Source: Marinobacterium profundum
Lineage (GTDB): Bacteria > Pseudomonadota > Gammaproteobacteria > Pseudomonadales > Balneatricaceae
Direction of reading: 5' to 3'
DNA length: 64,000 nt
NCBI RefSeq assembly: GCF_001528745.1
Contig: NZ_BCNS01000207.1
Coordinates: 62,001 to 126,000, forward strand
Part shown: one piece after another, positions 34,938 to 45,283 of the stretch
Layout of the letters: every line of letters starts with the position of its first letter
Numbering within the stretch: the first letter of the stretch is position 1
Translations under genes and position numbers: made by a program
Notes under the pieces: generated by a model
Seen by the model: the letters and a program-made list of their open reading frames with translations, nothing else
Told to the model about the DNA's origin: nothing
Databases searched by the model: none

Positions 34938-36866
34938 TTAAGCCCTCAGGCGTCGCTCCACTTCCTCCAGCACCTGCTGAAACGGTTGTGCGCTCAGGCT
35001 GCCGTAAGCCGCATTCTTGCGCAGCCGAAAGGTCGCCGGACTCGACAGGCCACAGAGGAAACGGGCCAGCTGACGCGGGTGCTGCAGCGCCCCCTGACCT
35101 TCTGCGATCAGGGTGTCTATTCTCTGCTGCTGCGCGGCGCTCATGGGTACATCGCCCAGGGTCGGCAGGCGGCGGGCACCCGGCTCCAGACAGCTGCTGC
35201 ACTGCCCACAGGGTTCCGTTAGATTGTCGCCGAAGTAGCCGCACAGCTGGGCTGGCAGACAGCGGGCATCCTCGGCATAATCCAGCACTTGGCGCAGCCT
35301 GGAAAGGCTCTGTTCTTCGCGCCTGACGAAAAGCAGACCCAGGCGCACGCAGAGCTGCGCCAGGTCCGGCGTCTGCAGCCTGCGGTATTGCTGGCGCACG
35401 CCTTTGACCTGAGTGCTGATGCTGCCCTGCTGCTCCAGATACTGCAGCGCCTTAAGCAGGCGTTCACGCGGTTCGCCCAGCGCCTCGGCGGCATGGGTAA
35501 CATCCAGCGTCAGCCATATCCGCCCCTGCTTGCCGCTGGCGAACACCCGTTGCAGAAACTCAGCGCGAGCGGCATCAAAACCGGCCAGCAACTGCGCCTC
35601 AGGCACCTCAAAGCGGATCTGGTAGCTGCTGTAGAAAGGCCCGGTGCCGGCGATCACGCCCTCGAGTTCCAGGTAGGTAAGCACCGTATTAATCACCAGT
35701 GGGCGTATATCGAACTGGTTCGACAGGTCATAGACCGCAATATCAAAGGCATCGCCGAGGGACAGAAGGTGGCCGATCAGTGCATCCAGGTGCTCGGGTA
35801 CTGGCGTGTCACCGTAAGTGAAGTTTTCCAGCACGCGTATATCATCCGGGCAGGCGAACAGCTCGCAGCGCGACGCTGCACCATCACGCCCGGCACGGCC
35901 AATCTCCTGCATGTAGTTTTCCAGCGACTTGGGCAGGTTGTAGTGATACACGGCACGAATATCGGCCTTGTCGATCCCCATGCCAAAGGCGATGGTCGCC
36001 ACCACCGTGTCGACCTCCCCCGCCATAAAGGCGTTCTGAATAGACTCACGCACCTCAGGCTTCATGCCGGCGTGGTAAGCCTGGGCCCGGATACCGCCAC
36101 CTTGCAGCTGCGCCGCTACGCTTTCGGCCTGTTGCTGCAGCGTAACGTAGACGATGCTCGCCTCTCCGGACGCGGCCTGCAGCGCCCGCAACAGCAGCGG
36201 CAGTTTCTCATCGTCGCGACAGGGCGTTACCGCCAGCGCCAGATTGGCCCTGTAGAAACCGGTGTGGATATGATTCTCCGCAGGGATATTGAACTGGCGG
36301 CAGATATCCGCAGCCACTGAGGGCGTTGCGGTAGCCGTCAGTGCCAGTACCCGCTGTACGCCTATATCCCGGGCCAGCTTCGCCAGCTTGAGATAGTCGG
36401 GGCGAAAATTGTGACCCCACTCGGAAATGCAGTGGGCTTCATCCACCGCCATCATGCCGATATGCAGCCCCTGCAGCAGGGCCAGAAAGCGCGAATTCTG
36501 CAGCCGCTCCGGCGCCACATAGAGCAATTTGAGCTCACCGCTGCGCAACTGGCGGTAGATCTCGCGTACCTCATCACCGCTGCGACTGGAATCCAGCCGC
36601 GCCGCAGCTACCCCCTTTGCGTGCAGAGCCGCAACCTGATCCTGCATCAGCGCGATCAGTGGGGAAACCACCAGCGTCAGCCCCTCGATCAGCAGCGCCG
36701 GCAGCTGGTAGCACAGACTCTTGCCACCGCCTGTGGGAAAGACAGTGAGTACCGACTCACCCTGCAGCAGCTTGTCGATGGCGGCCTGTTGGCCGTCACG
36801 AAATGCCGCCAGACCGAAAGTGGTTTGAAGCGTATTTAATGCCGTGGTAGCAGGCGCTGTGATCAC
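34938..36866 (-). CDS. recQ: RecQ-family ATP-dependent DNA helicase
   Basis: 3'-to-5' helicase in recombination repair. 642 aa. Helicase motifs: FPTGGGKSLCYQLPALL (Walker A), VDEAHCISEWGHNFRPDY, LALTATATP, and IGRAGRDGAASRCEL. The RecQ zinc cysteines follow in DARCLPAQLCGYFGDNLTEPCGQCSSC. The C-terminal tail (PMSAAQQQRIDTLIAEGQGAL...) does not look like a standard HRDC domain and resembles the C-terminus of shorter RecQ variants, so identity with E. coli RecQ is by family only. pepQ lies upstream on the same strand. Confidence 0.9.
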   Translation of the reverse strand: MITAPATTALNTLQTTFGLAAFRDGQQAAIDKLLQGESVLTVFPTGGGKSLCYQLPALLIEGLTLVVSPLIALMQDQVAALHAKGVAAARLDSSRSGDEVREIYRQLRSGELKLLYVAPERLQNSRFLALLQGLHIGMMAVDEAHCISEWGHNFRPDYLKLAKLARDIGVQRVLALTATATPSVAADICRQFNIPAENHIHTGFYRANLALAVTPCRDDEKLPLLLRALQAASGEASIVYVTLQQQAESVAAQLQGGGIRAQAYHAGMKPEVRESIQNAFMAGEVDTVVATIAFGMGIDKADIRAVYHYNLPKSLENYMQEIGRAGRDGAASRCELFACPDDIRVLENFTYGDTPVPEHLDALIGHLLSLGDAFDIAVYDLSNQFDIRPLVINTVLTYLELEGVIAGTGPFYSSYQIRFEVPEAQLLAGFDAARAEFLQRVFASGKQGRIWLTLDVTHAAEALGEPRERLLKALQYLEQQGSISTQVKGVRQQYRRLQTPDLAQLCVRLGLLFVRREEQSLSRLRQVLDYAEDARCLPAQLCGYFGDNLTEPCGQCSSCLEPGARRLPTLGDVPMSAAQQQRIDTLIAEGQGALQHPRQLARFLCGLSSPATFRLRKNAAYGSLSAQPFQQVLEEVERRLRA

Positions 36867-36902
36867 AAGCCGATCTCCCTGAAGGCTGCTCGAAAAACGC
36901 TA

Positions 36903-38231
36903 TTAGAACCCTTCTCGCCCGGCGGCTGCAAACGCATCGCGGGTTAAGTTCTCGCAGCCCAGTGCAGTCACGGCAACATTGTCCTCGATACGGATACCGC
37001 CGAACGGCAGCAGGGTATCCACCAGCGCCCAATTCACGGTGTCACCGCCTGGAGTTTGGCGCAGTTTGCCAAGCAACGACGGGATGAAATAAAGTCCCGG
37101 CTCAATAGTGACAACAAAACCCGGCTGCAGCGTTCGAGTCAGGCGCAGAAACGGATGTTCCAGTGGCGGCTCACGCAGGTAACCCTTTGCGTCCTGCTGC
37201 CAGCCACCAACATCATGCACCTGCAGGCCTAGCAAATGACCAAGACCGTGGGGGAAGAAGGTGCGGGTGATTCCCTGTTCGACCTGCGCTTCGACGCTAG
37301 CATTCACGAGGCCGCAGTCGCGCAGAATCTGCGCCAGGGATAAATGCATCTGCTGATGCAGTTCGACGAAATCGACCCCCGCCCGAACCTGCGGCAGCAG
37401 CGCCCGCTGCGCCCCATCAAGCAGCGATACCAGCCCGGCGAAGACGGACTCGCCATCGGCGACATGGGTGCGAGTAATATCGGCGGCGTAACCGTGCAAC
37501 CTAGCGCCGGCGTCAATCAGCAGCGTACGGTGCAGCGACGGCGCCTGATGCTGCTGAAACTGGTAGTGCAGCACGGCGGCATTGCTGTTCAGCGCAACAA
37601 TATTATCGTAGGGCAGATCCCGCTCGTTATGAGCGGTGGCGGCAAGGTAACCCTGGTGAATACGGTACTCACTGGCGTCAGCCCGGAACAGTCCCTCTGC
37701 CGCTATATGGCCCTGAACGGCAATACGATTGGCCCGGCGCAGGCACTGCAGCTCCCAGTCGGTCTTTACTGCTCGCTCAAAATCGAGCCGAGCGATAAGC
37801 GCGGCAGGATTATGCGCCCAGTCATCCCGCGCGAAGGCCCCGCGCGCTTCAGCGATCAATGCCGTATTACCGAGATTTTGGAAAACTGAACTGAGCCTGC
37901 GGACATCAGCGAAACATTCAATTTCGAATTCTTCAGTCCAGTCACCGCTCGGCGCTTCGGGCGTCTGGTGCCAGAAATCGTCCGGACAGTAGAGATAGAG
38001 CAAGGGCTTTTGACCTGGGCGCAGTAGCAACCAGCTACCGGGGTGCTCTCTCAAGTGCGGCAGCCATTGCACAAAAGGCGGATGGGCACGAAAGGGGTAC
38101 TGGGTATCATCCAGAAAACGTCGCGGCGCCGTGCCTGAACCCAGCAATAAAGCATCAAAGCCAGTTTCACTCAGGATGCGGTCGAAGCGCGTCCTGAGCG
38201 TTGTGATATGACGTTCAAACAGTCTGTGCAT
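36903..38231 (-). CDS. pepQ: Xaa-Pro dipeptidase (prolidase)
   Basis: Manganese-dependent M24 peptidase that splits dipeptides with C-terminal proline. 442 aa, as in E. coli PepQ (about 443). All five metal ligands are visible: LLIDAGARLHGYAADITRTH (two Asp), FFPHGLGHLLGLQVHD (His), TIEPGLYFIP (Glu) and GGIRIEDNV (Glu). This contrasts with the M24 protein at 24215, which lacks them. The ATG at 38231 has GGAGTAGATTGT upstream. Confidence 0.93.
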   Translation of the reverse strand: MHRLFERHITTLRTRFDRILSETGFDALLLGSGTAPRRFLDDTQYPFRAHPPFVQWLPHLREHPGSWLLLRPGQKPLLYLYCPDDFWHQTPEAPSGDWTEEFEIECFADVRRLSSVFQNLGNTALIAEARGAFARDDWAHNPAALIARLDFERAVKTDWELQCLRRANRIAVQGHIAAEGLFRADASEYRIHQGYLAATAHNERDLPYDNIVALNSNAAVLHYQFQQHQAPSLHRTLLIDAGARLHGYAADITRTHVADGESVFAGLVSLLDGAQRALLPQVRAGVDFVELHQQMHLSLAQILRDCGLVNASVEAQVEQGITRTFFPHGLGHLLGLQVHDVGGWQQDAKGYLREPPLEHPFLRLTRTLQPGFVVTIEPGLYFIPSLLGKLRQTPGGDTVNWALVDTLLPFGGIRIEDNVAVTALGCENLTRDAFAAAGREGF

Positions 38232-38600
38232 ACAATCTACTCCGACCTTCGGCCTGAATCCGGTCAGGACTTTTACACCCACTCACTGGCGGCAATACTG
38301 CCTCTCTAATCATGGCTCATGATTGTATCTGCGCTCTCAGCTATTCGCACCTGTTGCGGCTGCAAGGCCGCTGGAGAGGTTTTGCGCACGCTCAGAAGAT
38401 GCGCCCTCCTGAGCGACCTAAGTCCTTAACCTGTGTTCGTCTTTTATCAGGCAAAAAAAATCCGGCATTCAATAAAGAATGCCGGATTCTGTTCAAGCTT
38501 TGGGTCGCTGGCAAGCCTTGTTTAAACAGCCTTGCCGTACGAACCTAGCTTGTAGCAATGATCCGCCCAAAGGCGAGTCAAAGGAGCCTGGGCAGGCTGT
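38232..38600. other. Intergenic region between groEL and pepQ
   Basis: 369 bp holding the groEL terminator near 38453-38488 and the pepQ promoter region. No further gene is seen; the short open frames have no ribosome binding sites. Confidence 0.5.
38453..38488 (-). terminator. Intrinsic terminator of groESL
   Basis: TCCGGCATTC (38461-38470) and GAATGCCGGA (38477-38486) form a perfect 10-bp stem with a 6-nt loop. On the minus strand it is followed by eight T residues, about 110 bp past the groEL stop. Confidence 0.9.
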
Positions 38601-40247
<1,647 letters not shown>

Positions 40248-40303
40248 CTAATAATCCTATACAAATGCTATTAAGTCGGGAATTAGCGGGGCAGGACAGC
40301 TGA

Positions 40304-40597
40304 TCAGCCTTCAACCACACCGAAAATTTCGCTTTCGTTCATGATCAGCAGCTCTTCGCCGTCAAGCTTGACGACGTTGCTACCTGAGTACTGGCCAAAC
40401 AGAACGACGTCACCTTCTTTAACGGTCAGTGCTTTCACATCACCGTTGTTCAGCGTGCGCCCTTCACCTACTGCAATTACAGTTCCGCGGTTCGGCTTTT
40501 CTGCAGCAGAACCCGGCAGAACGATGCCGCCAGCGCTGGTGGTTTCTTCTTCACTGCGACGAACTACTACTCGGTCGTGAAGCGGACGAATTTTCAT
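40304..40597 (-). CDS. groES: Co-chaperonin GroES
   Basis: Ten-kDa lid of the GroEL chamber. 97 aa starting [14 protein letters not shown], with the mobile loop around [16 protein letters not shown]. The ATG at 40597 has CAGGAGAG in good position; the longer frame to 40630 is not supported. Confidence 0.98.
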   Translation of the reverse strand: MKIRPLHDRVVVRRSEEETTSAGGIVLPGSAAEKPNRGTVIAVGEGRTLNNGDVKALTVKEGDVVLFGQYSGSNVVKLDGEELLIMNESEIFGVVEG

Positions 40598-40692
40598 CTG
40601 TTCTACTCTCCTGATCTTATTAGGATCCAAAGCTATTGTTTACAGAGAAAGGACAACAGGCCATCTGCTGCCCCAAATACTGGATGATCAGG

Positions 40693-40721
40693 ATAATGGG
40701 GGCGGGGAAATGCATTTCAAC
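40693..40721 (-). promoter_or_regulatory. Sigma-32 (heat-shock) promoter of groESL
   Basis: On the minus strand GTTGAAA (-35, 40715-40721) and CCCCATTAT (-10, 40693-40701) are separated by 13 bp. This fits the RpoH consensus CTTGAAA with a CCCCATnT -10 very well. It lies about 95 bp upstream of the groES start codon. Confidence 0.88.
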
Positions 40722-40830
40722 AGCGCCAGCAAAAAAATGTGAAAAATTTCTGCCCTGCTTACGCCTATGCTGTAATCCAAAGCCCCACGCTGAAGTAGCC
40801 CACAAAGTACGGGCCAGAGCCCAAACAACA

Positions 40831-40851
40831 ACAGGCGCCAACGGCGCCTGT
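40831..40851 (-). terminator. Hairpin downstream of fxsA
   Basis: ACAGGCGCC and GGCGCCTGT form a perfect 9-bp stem with a 3-nt loop. On the minus strand it is followed by a T/G-rich stretch. Likely terminator of fxsA, separating it from groESL. Confidence 0.6.
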
Positions 40852-40915
40852 ATAAGGAAGGACAAAAACACGGGGTGACCCGCTGTTACTGGAAGGTCGC
40901 GGCTCTGGCCTCTGG

Positions 40916-41407
40916 TTAGTCGTCTTCGCGGCGGTACTCGCCATCAATGGTGTCACCCTTGCCATCGACACGGGGATCCGGCCGGGGGCGGCCCGGCCCC
41001 GGCGGAACCTCGGGCCCCTCGAAGGGAGGGCGTCGGTGAGACGCCGCCACCAGGGTAAAGCGACTCACCAGCGCTTTTGACAGCAGCTGGCGGGTAAAGG
41101 GAATCAGGCAACAAAAGCCGATGACATCGGTAAAAAAACCCGGCGTGATCAGCAGCGCACCGCCCACGGCCAACACCAAGCCCTCGATCATTTCACCGGC
41201 CGGCATCTCGCCGGCATTGATCTTCTGCTGCGCCCGCGCCAGCGTCGACAACCCCTGATAGCGCAGCATATTAACGCCGATAAAGGCCGACAGCAGCACC
41301 AGCCCCACCGTGTACCAGGCACCGATGGCCTGACCGACGTTGATCAGCAGGGTAATTTCGATAATTGGGATGATGATAAAAAGCAGAAAAAGAAACCGCA
41401 TTGCCAT
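40916..41407 (-). CDS. fxsA: FxsA-family inner membrane protein
   Basis: 163 aa with three to four hydrophobic segments; MRFLFLLFIIIPIIEITLLINVGQAIGAWYTVGL and GALLITPGFFTDVIGF are the FxsA hallmarks. The E. coli protein affects exclusion of phage T7 by F plasmid; its cell role is unclear. Its place beside groESL is common in gammaproteobacteria. The C-terminal 40 residues are a Pro/Arg-rich soluble tail. Confidence 0.9.
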   Translation of the reverse strand: MAMRFLFLLFIIIPIIEITLLINVGQAIGAWYTVGLVLLSAFIGVNMLRYQGLSTLARAQQKINAGEMPAGEMIEGLVLAVGGALLITPGFFTDVIGFCCLIPFTRQLLSKALVSRFTLVAASHRRPPFEGPEVPPGPGRPRPDPRVDGKGDTIDGEYRREDD

Positions 41408-41762
41408 AGTCCGAAATAATTTTCCTCATCACACCAGATGATGGCTGAATCCGCAACTTAAATGCCCTCAAGCAGGTACTTGTGCCGCCGTGGCAAAATG
41501 CTGCAGCAAAATTAGACCAAAGTATAAGAATATTTTTGCCTAAAACAGGACTAAAAATAAAACTCATTAAAATCAGTGACTTAAAATCAGAAAAAGCAGA
41601 AATTCAGAGCTATTCATAACAAGCTTCAGCAACAGTTTGATGACAGGCAGCTGAACCGGGTAGACATTTGTGCACAAGCGATATAGCTTTGTGCAATGCA
41701 ACATACTGCAGCGCACAATAATAAAACAATACAAGAATCATACTTGGAATCAGGTGAAAACA
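41408..41762. other. AT-rich divergent regulatory region with repeated TTGTGCA motifs
   Basis: 355 bp between fxsA and the SDR gene. The stretch 41668-41718 holds the palindrome TTGTGCACAA (41668-41677), TTGTGCA (41689-41695) and the inverted form GCGCACAA (41711-41718). Local AT content is much higher than in the genes. Probably the promoter and operator region of the SDR gene; no gene is seen. Confidence 0.5.
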
Positions 41763-42524
41763 ATGGACATTAAAGACAAGGTAATCGTAATCACTGGTGG
41801 CGGTCGTGGTCTGGGTCGCGCCATGGCACTGGAACTGGCTGACAAGGGCGCACGCATTGCTCTGGTCGACATGAACGGTCCGGACCTAGATGAAACCTCA
41901 GGCCTGTGCATGGAAAAAGGCGTAGAAGCACGCTCCTATATATGCAACGTCACCGAAGAAGCCGCGGTCGAGCAACTGTTCATTGATATCGCCACGGACT
42001 TTGGCGCCATCAACGGTCTGATCAACAACGCCGGCGTTACCCGCGATGCCCTGCTGGTAAAAGCCAAAGACGGCAAGGTTGTCTCCAAGATGACCCTGGA
42101 CAACTGGAACATGGTCATGAACGTTAACCTCACCGGCACCTTCCTCTGTGCCCGTGAAGCCGCGTGCAAAATGATCGAGCTGGGTAACCCTGGCTGCATC
42201 ATCAACATTTCCTCCATTTCCCGCTCCGGCAACATGGGCCAGACCAACTACACTGCCACCAAAGCCGGCGCTCAGGCCATGGCCGTGACTTGGGCGAAGG
42301 AACTGGCACGCTACGGCATCCGCGCAGCCTCAATCGCACCGGGCTTTATCGCCACCGACATGGTCATGGCCATGAAACCCGAAGCGCTGGAAAAAATGGC
42401 AGCGGGTATTCCTGCCAAGCGCCTTGGTCAGCCTGAAGAGATCGCCCGCACCGTAACCTTTATTCTTGAAAACGACTACATCAGCGGCCGCTGCATCGAA
42501 GTCGACGGCGCTCTGCGTATCTAG
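41763..42524 (+). CDS. Short-chain dehydrogenase/reductase (FabG-like)
   Basis: NAD(P)-dependent reductase of 253 aa. The cofactor loop VITGGGRGLGRAMA is at residues 10-23, LINNAGVTRD follows, and catalytic SISRSGNMGQTNYTATKAG contains the Tyr-x-x-x-Lys pair. SIAPGFIATDM and GRCIEVDGALRI are FabG-like. It could be a 3-oxoacyl-ACP or acetoacetyl-CoA reductase; no acyl carrier or PHB gene is adjacent. The ATG at 41763 follows AGGTGA. Confidence 0.88.
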   Translation: MDIKDKVIVITGGGRGLGRAMALELADKGARIALVDMNGPDLDETSGLCMEKGVEARSYICNVTEEAAVEQLFIDIATDFGAINGLINNAGVTRDALLVKAKDGKVVSKMTLDNWNMVMNVNLTGTFLCAREAACKMIELGNPGCIINISSISRSGNMGQTNYTATKAGAQAMAVTWAKELARYGIRAASIAPGFIATDMVMAMKPEALEKMAAGIPAKRLGQPEEIARTVTFILENDYISGRCIEVDGALRI

Positions 42525-42557
42525 TTTTCCTTCCTGAAAAAGTATTTATTCACCTTT

Positions 42558-42585
42558 AAAACCGGCGCCTGAGCCGGTTTTTTTT
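42558..42585 (+). terminator. Intrinsic terminator of the SDR gene
   Basis: AAACCGGC and GCCGGTTT form an 8-bp stem with a 7-nt loop, followed by a run of T residues, 34 bp after the stop codon. Confidence 0.92.
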
Positions 42586-42712
42586 ATGCGTTTTTACAAT
42601 GACCAAGCTGGCGCAGCCCGCCCGAGTGGCACATCCACCGCCGCCGCCGTTTACAAGCCTGCGGCCGATGGACACAATGCTTGTTCACGGACACCCAGGG
42701 AAATGCCCCACC

Positions 42713-44119
42713 ATGCAATCTGAAAACGCCGAGCACACCCAAAGCTGGAAAGAGTGGCTATACAGCGCCCGTGTCTATCTGCAACCTCGACCTATCACTT
42801 TGTTATTCCTTGGATTCTCCGCCGGCCTGCCACTCATGCTGGTATTCTCCACCCTGTCATACTGGTTGCGTGAAGCGGGCATTGACCGCGGCACCATAAC
42901 CTACTTTTCCTGGGTCGCCCTGGCCTACGCCTTCAAGTGGGTGTGGTCACCGATTATTGATCGCATGCCCATTCCACTACTCTCCGCCTGGCTGGGCCGG
43001 CGGCGCAGCTGGATGCTGACGGCACAGCTGCTCATCGCCCTGTGCCTAGTCGGATTGGCCGATTCCGACCCGCAGCAAAACCTTGAACTCATGGCCTGGT
43101 TCGCCCTCGCCGTCGCCTTTTGCTCTGCCACCCAGGACATAGCCATCGACGCCTATCGCATCGAATCGGCCGAGCCGCGCATTCAGGCCGCCATGGCCGC
43201 CACCTACATGCTCGGTTACCGTCTGGCCATGATACTGGCGACCACAGGCGCCCTGCTGATCGCCGCCTGGCACGACCCGGGCGCCGACAGCTATAGCCGC
43301 GAGTCCTGGCAGATGGCGTACTGGGCCATGGCTGCCCTGATGAGCGTCGGCATTATAACGACACTGTGTGCGCCAGAACCCACGCCCGATGGCGCCGCAG
43401 CCGAGCAGAAAAGACAAGACATCGAAGCTTTTATGGAACAGCGCCAGCATTTGCCCCACGCCCTGGCACGGCTACTGGGCTGGTTCTATGTTGCGGCCTA
43501 CTGCCCCTTCGCCGATTTTATCAGCCGTTATGGCAAACCTGCGCTACTGATTCTGGCGCTGATCGGCAGCTACCGCATCGCTGATGTCGTCATGGGTATC
43601 ATCGCCAATGTGTTTTACGTCGACATGGGATTCACCAAGGTTGAAGTGGCGGAAATCACCAAGCTGTTCGGCACCCTGATGACGATTGCAGGCTCCCTGG
43701 TGGGCGGACTGCTGGTGTACCGTTTTGGCGTGATGCGGATACTCTTTATCGGCGCCGTGCTGGCTGCCGCTACCAATCTGCTGTTTTCTGCCCTGGCACT
43801 GACCGGCCACAGCGTCGGCTTTCTGATAGTGACGGTATCCCTGGATAACTTCAGTGCCGGCATCGCCACCGCGGCCTTTATCGCCTACCTGTCGAGCCTA
43901 ACCAGCATCAGTTATACCGCAACGCAATATGCACTTTTCAGCTCGGTCATGCTGCTGATGCCAAAGTTTCTGGCGGGCTTCTCCGGCGATGCGGTCAATC
44001 TGATGGGCTATCCGCTATTCTTCGCCGGTACTGCGGTGCTTGGTCTGCCGGTACTGATCCTGGTTTGGCTGGCGGCACGCCATGCACCGGTTCAGGCAGA
44101 AGCGCCCACCAAACAGTAA
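42713..44119 (+). CDS. AmpG-family MFS permease
   Basis: 468 aa, about 12-14 membrane segments. PITLLFLGFSAGLPLMLVFSTLSYWLREAGIDRGTITYFSW and WSPIIDRMPIP are characteristic of AmpG, the inner-membrane importer of muropeptides (GlcNAc-anhydro-MurNAc peptides) for peptidoglycan recycling and ampC induction. ATQDIAIDAYRIE is also typical. I use the ATG at 42713 behind AGGGA; the 38 extra codons from 42599 are Pro-rich and start right after the terminator. Many bacteria have two AmpG paralogues, so ampG is not assigned firmly. Confidence 0.88.
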   Translation: MQSENAEHTQSWKEWLYSARVYLQPRPITLLFLGFSAGLPLMLVFSTLSYWLREAGIDRGTITYFSWVALAYAFKWVWSPIIDRMPIPLLSAWLGRRRSWMLTAQLLIALCLVGLADSDPQQNLELMAWFALAVAFCSATQDIAIDAYRIESAEPRIQAAMAATYMLGYRLAMILATTGALLIAAWHDPGADSYSRESWQMAYWAMAALMSVGIITTLCAPEPTPDGAAAEQKRQDIEAFMEQRQHLPHALARLLGWFYVAAYCPFADFISRYGKPALLILALIGSYRIADVVMGIIANVFYVDMGFTKVEVAEITKLFGTLMTIAGSLVGGLLVYRFGVMRILFIGAVLAAATNLLFSALALTGHSVGFLIVTVSLDNFSAGIATAAFIAYLSSLTSISYTATQYALFSSVMLLMPKFLAGFSGDAVNLMGYPLFFAGTAVLGLPVLILVWLAARHAPVQAEAPTKQ

Positions 44120-44120
44120 C

Positions 44121-44144
44121 GATTATCATTTACAAATTATAATC
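44121..44144 (+). promoter_or_regulatory. Imperfect palindrome, possible Fur-type operator
   Basis: GATTAT and ATAATC half-sites are 12 bp apart in a very AT-rich patch directly after the permease stop and about 43 bp before the next ATG. The AT-rich GATTATCAT...ATAATCGATATCAT pattern resembles, but does not clearly match, a Fur box. Candidate operator for the small gene at 44187. Confidence 0.35.
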
Positions 44145-44186
44145 GATATCATAGAGTCCTTACACCACTCAAGAGAAGGGACTGCT

Positions 44187-44435
44187 ATGAGCTATATCAT
44201 CGACGCCTGGCTGGAACGGTCAGATCCATACCTTCGTATCACCCATCGCCATACCGGCATCCGCGTTATTGAATGGCGTAACGAGAGAATCGCCACCCTG
44301 CTGGAGCAGGGCGTGATTTGCCCACAGGATCTGCAGCAATCACAATGTTGCAGCAAGGAACTGGTTCAGGAGTTGTTTGTACTGGCCTGCCTGGAAGGCG
44401 GCCGCTGCCTGAGCGAGACCGGCGAGCCGCACTAA
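44187..44435 (+). CDS. Small conserved-looking protein, unknown function
   Basis: 82 aa, no signal peptide or membrane segment. It begins MSYIIDAWLERSDPYLRI and has three Cys (QCCSKE and VLACLE). AGAGAAGGGA gives a strong ribosome binding site and the preceding AT-rich palindrome suggests regulation. I have a faint memory of similar small proteins in Pseudomonas-like genomes (MxYxIDAWLxR start) but cannot name a family. Codon use looks like that of the neighbours. Confidence 0.65.
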   Translation: MSYIIDAWLERSDPYLRITHRHTGIRVIEWRNERIATLLEQGVICPQDLQQSQCCSKELVQELFVLACLEGGRCLSETGEPH

Positions 44436-44485
44436 CAAGCCAGGGTGTAACGACGCCGGCCCATTGCAGGCCGGCTCCACAAAGC

Positions 44486-44968
44486 TTAATCGCGGAAGTT
44501 GTTGAACTGCAGTGGCAGTTCCAGATCAGCCGCCCGCAGCATCGCCATCGCGCCCTGCAGATCGTCACGTTTTTTACCTGTTACCCGCACCTGCTCGCCC
44601 TGCACCTGGGTCTGCACCTTGAGTTTGGCATCCTTGATCAGCTTTATAATCTTCTTGGCCAGCGCCTGATCCAGGCCTTGCTTGAGATCTACCTGCTGGC
44701 GGGCGCGCATATTCGCCTTTTCTGCATCTTTAACGTCCATGCAGCGTATATCAATCTTGCGGCTGGTCAGCTTGGCACGCAGCACTTCTTGCAGCTGCTG
44801 CAGCTGGAAGTCCACTTCGGCCCAAAGCACCACATGACCATCGCCCAGCTCGAAGCGCGCATCGATACCCTTGAAGTCGAAGCGGTTCTGAATTTCACGG
44901 TTGGCCTGATCTACGGCGTTGGTGACTTCATGCATGTCCAGCTCGGACACTATGTCAAATGACGGCAT
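44486..44968 (-). CDS. yajQ: YajQ-family nucleotide/c-di-GMP-binding protein
   Basis: 160 aa starting MPSFDIVSELDMHEVTNAVDQANREI, the hallmark of the YajQ/DUF520 family. Members in Xanthomonas and Pseudomonas bind cyclic di-GMP and affect virulence gene expression; others have been linked to nucleic-acid binding. The ATG at 44968 follows AGAGGAGA. Single gene; converges on the small protein gene. Confidence 0.93.
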   Translation of the reverse strand: MPSFDIVSELDMHEVTNAVDQANREIQNRFDFKGIDARFELGDGHVVLWAEVDFQLQQLQEVLRAKLTSRKIDIRCMDVKDAEKANMRARQQVDLKQGLDQALAKKIIKLIKDAKLKVQTQVQGEQVRVTGKKRDDLQGAMAMLRAADLELPLQFNNFRD

Positions 44969-45283
44969 TACCCGATCTCCTCTAAATTGAAGCGGCCCGC
45001 AGACTCCACAGCGCACAGCACCGGGTCGAACCTAAGTGAGGGCATTTTAACGAAGGCACGTGGCCATTTCACCCATTGCTCACTCTGGTTATCATAAGCG
45101 CTGTGATTTACCGGCAAAGTTGCTACATAAAGCACCGCTACGTCATCACCGGGGCTTTCTCAGGAACAATGCCCCAAGCGCCTGCACTTGCGCTAATTTT
45201 CAGGGCAAGGATGAACAACTGGTGCAAAGCGCCCGTTTGTTCTCACAATTTAGTACGCACTTTTATTCAACGACGGATTTCTC
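44969..45283. other. Divergent intergenic region yajQ/panE
   Basis: 315 bp with no gene visible. It must hold the two divergent promoters; I see no clear hairpin or operator. Confidence 0.4.

Larger units (their letters stand above)
40598..40915. other. Intergenic region between fxsA and groES
   Basis: 318 bp containing the groES heat-shock promoter and a hairpin at the fxsA end. No gene is seen. Confidence 0.6.

Noticed and set aside
41480-41520. Possible sigma-54 promoter (TGGCAAAATGCTGCA)
   Set aside because: The GG-GC spacing is one base short of the required distance.
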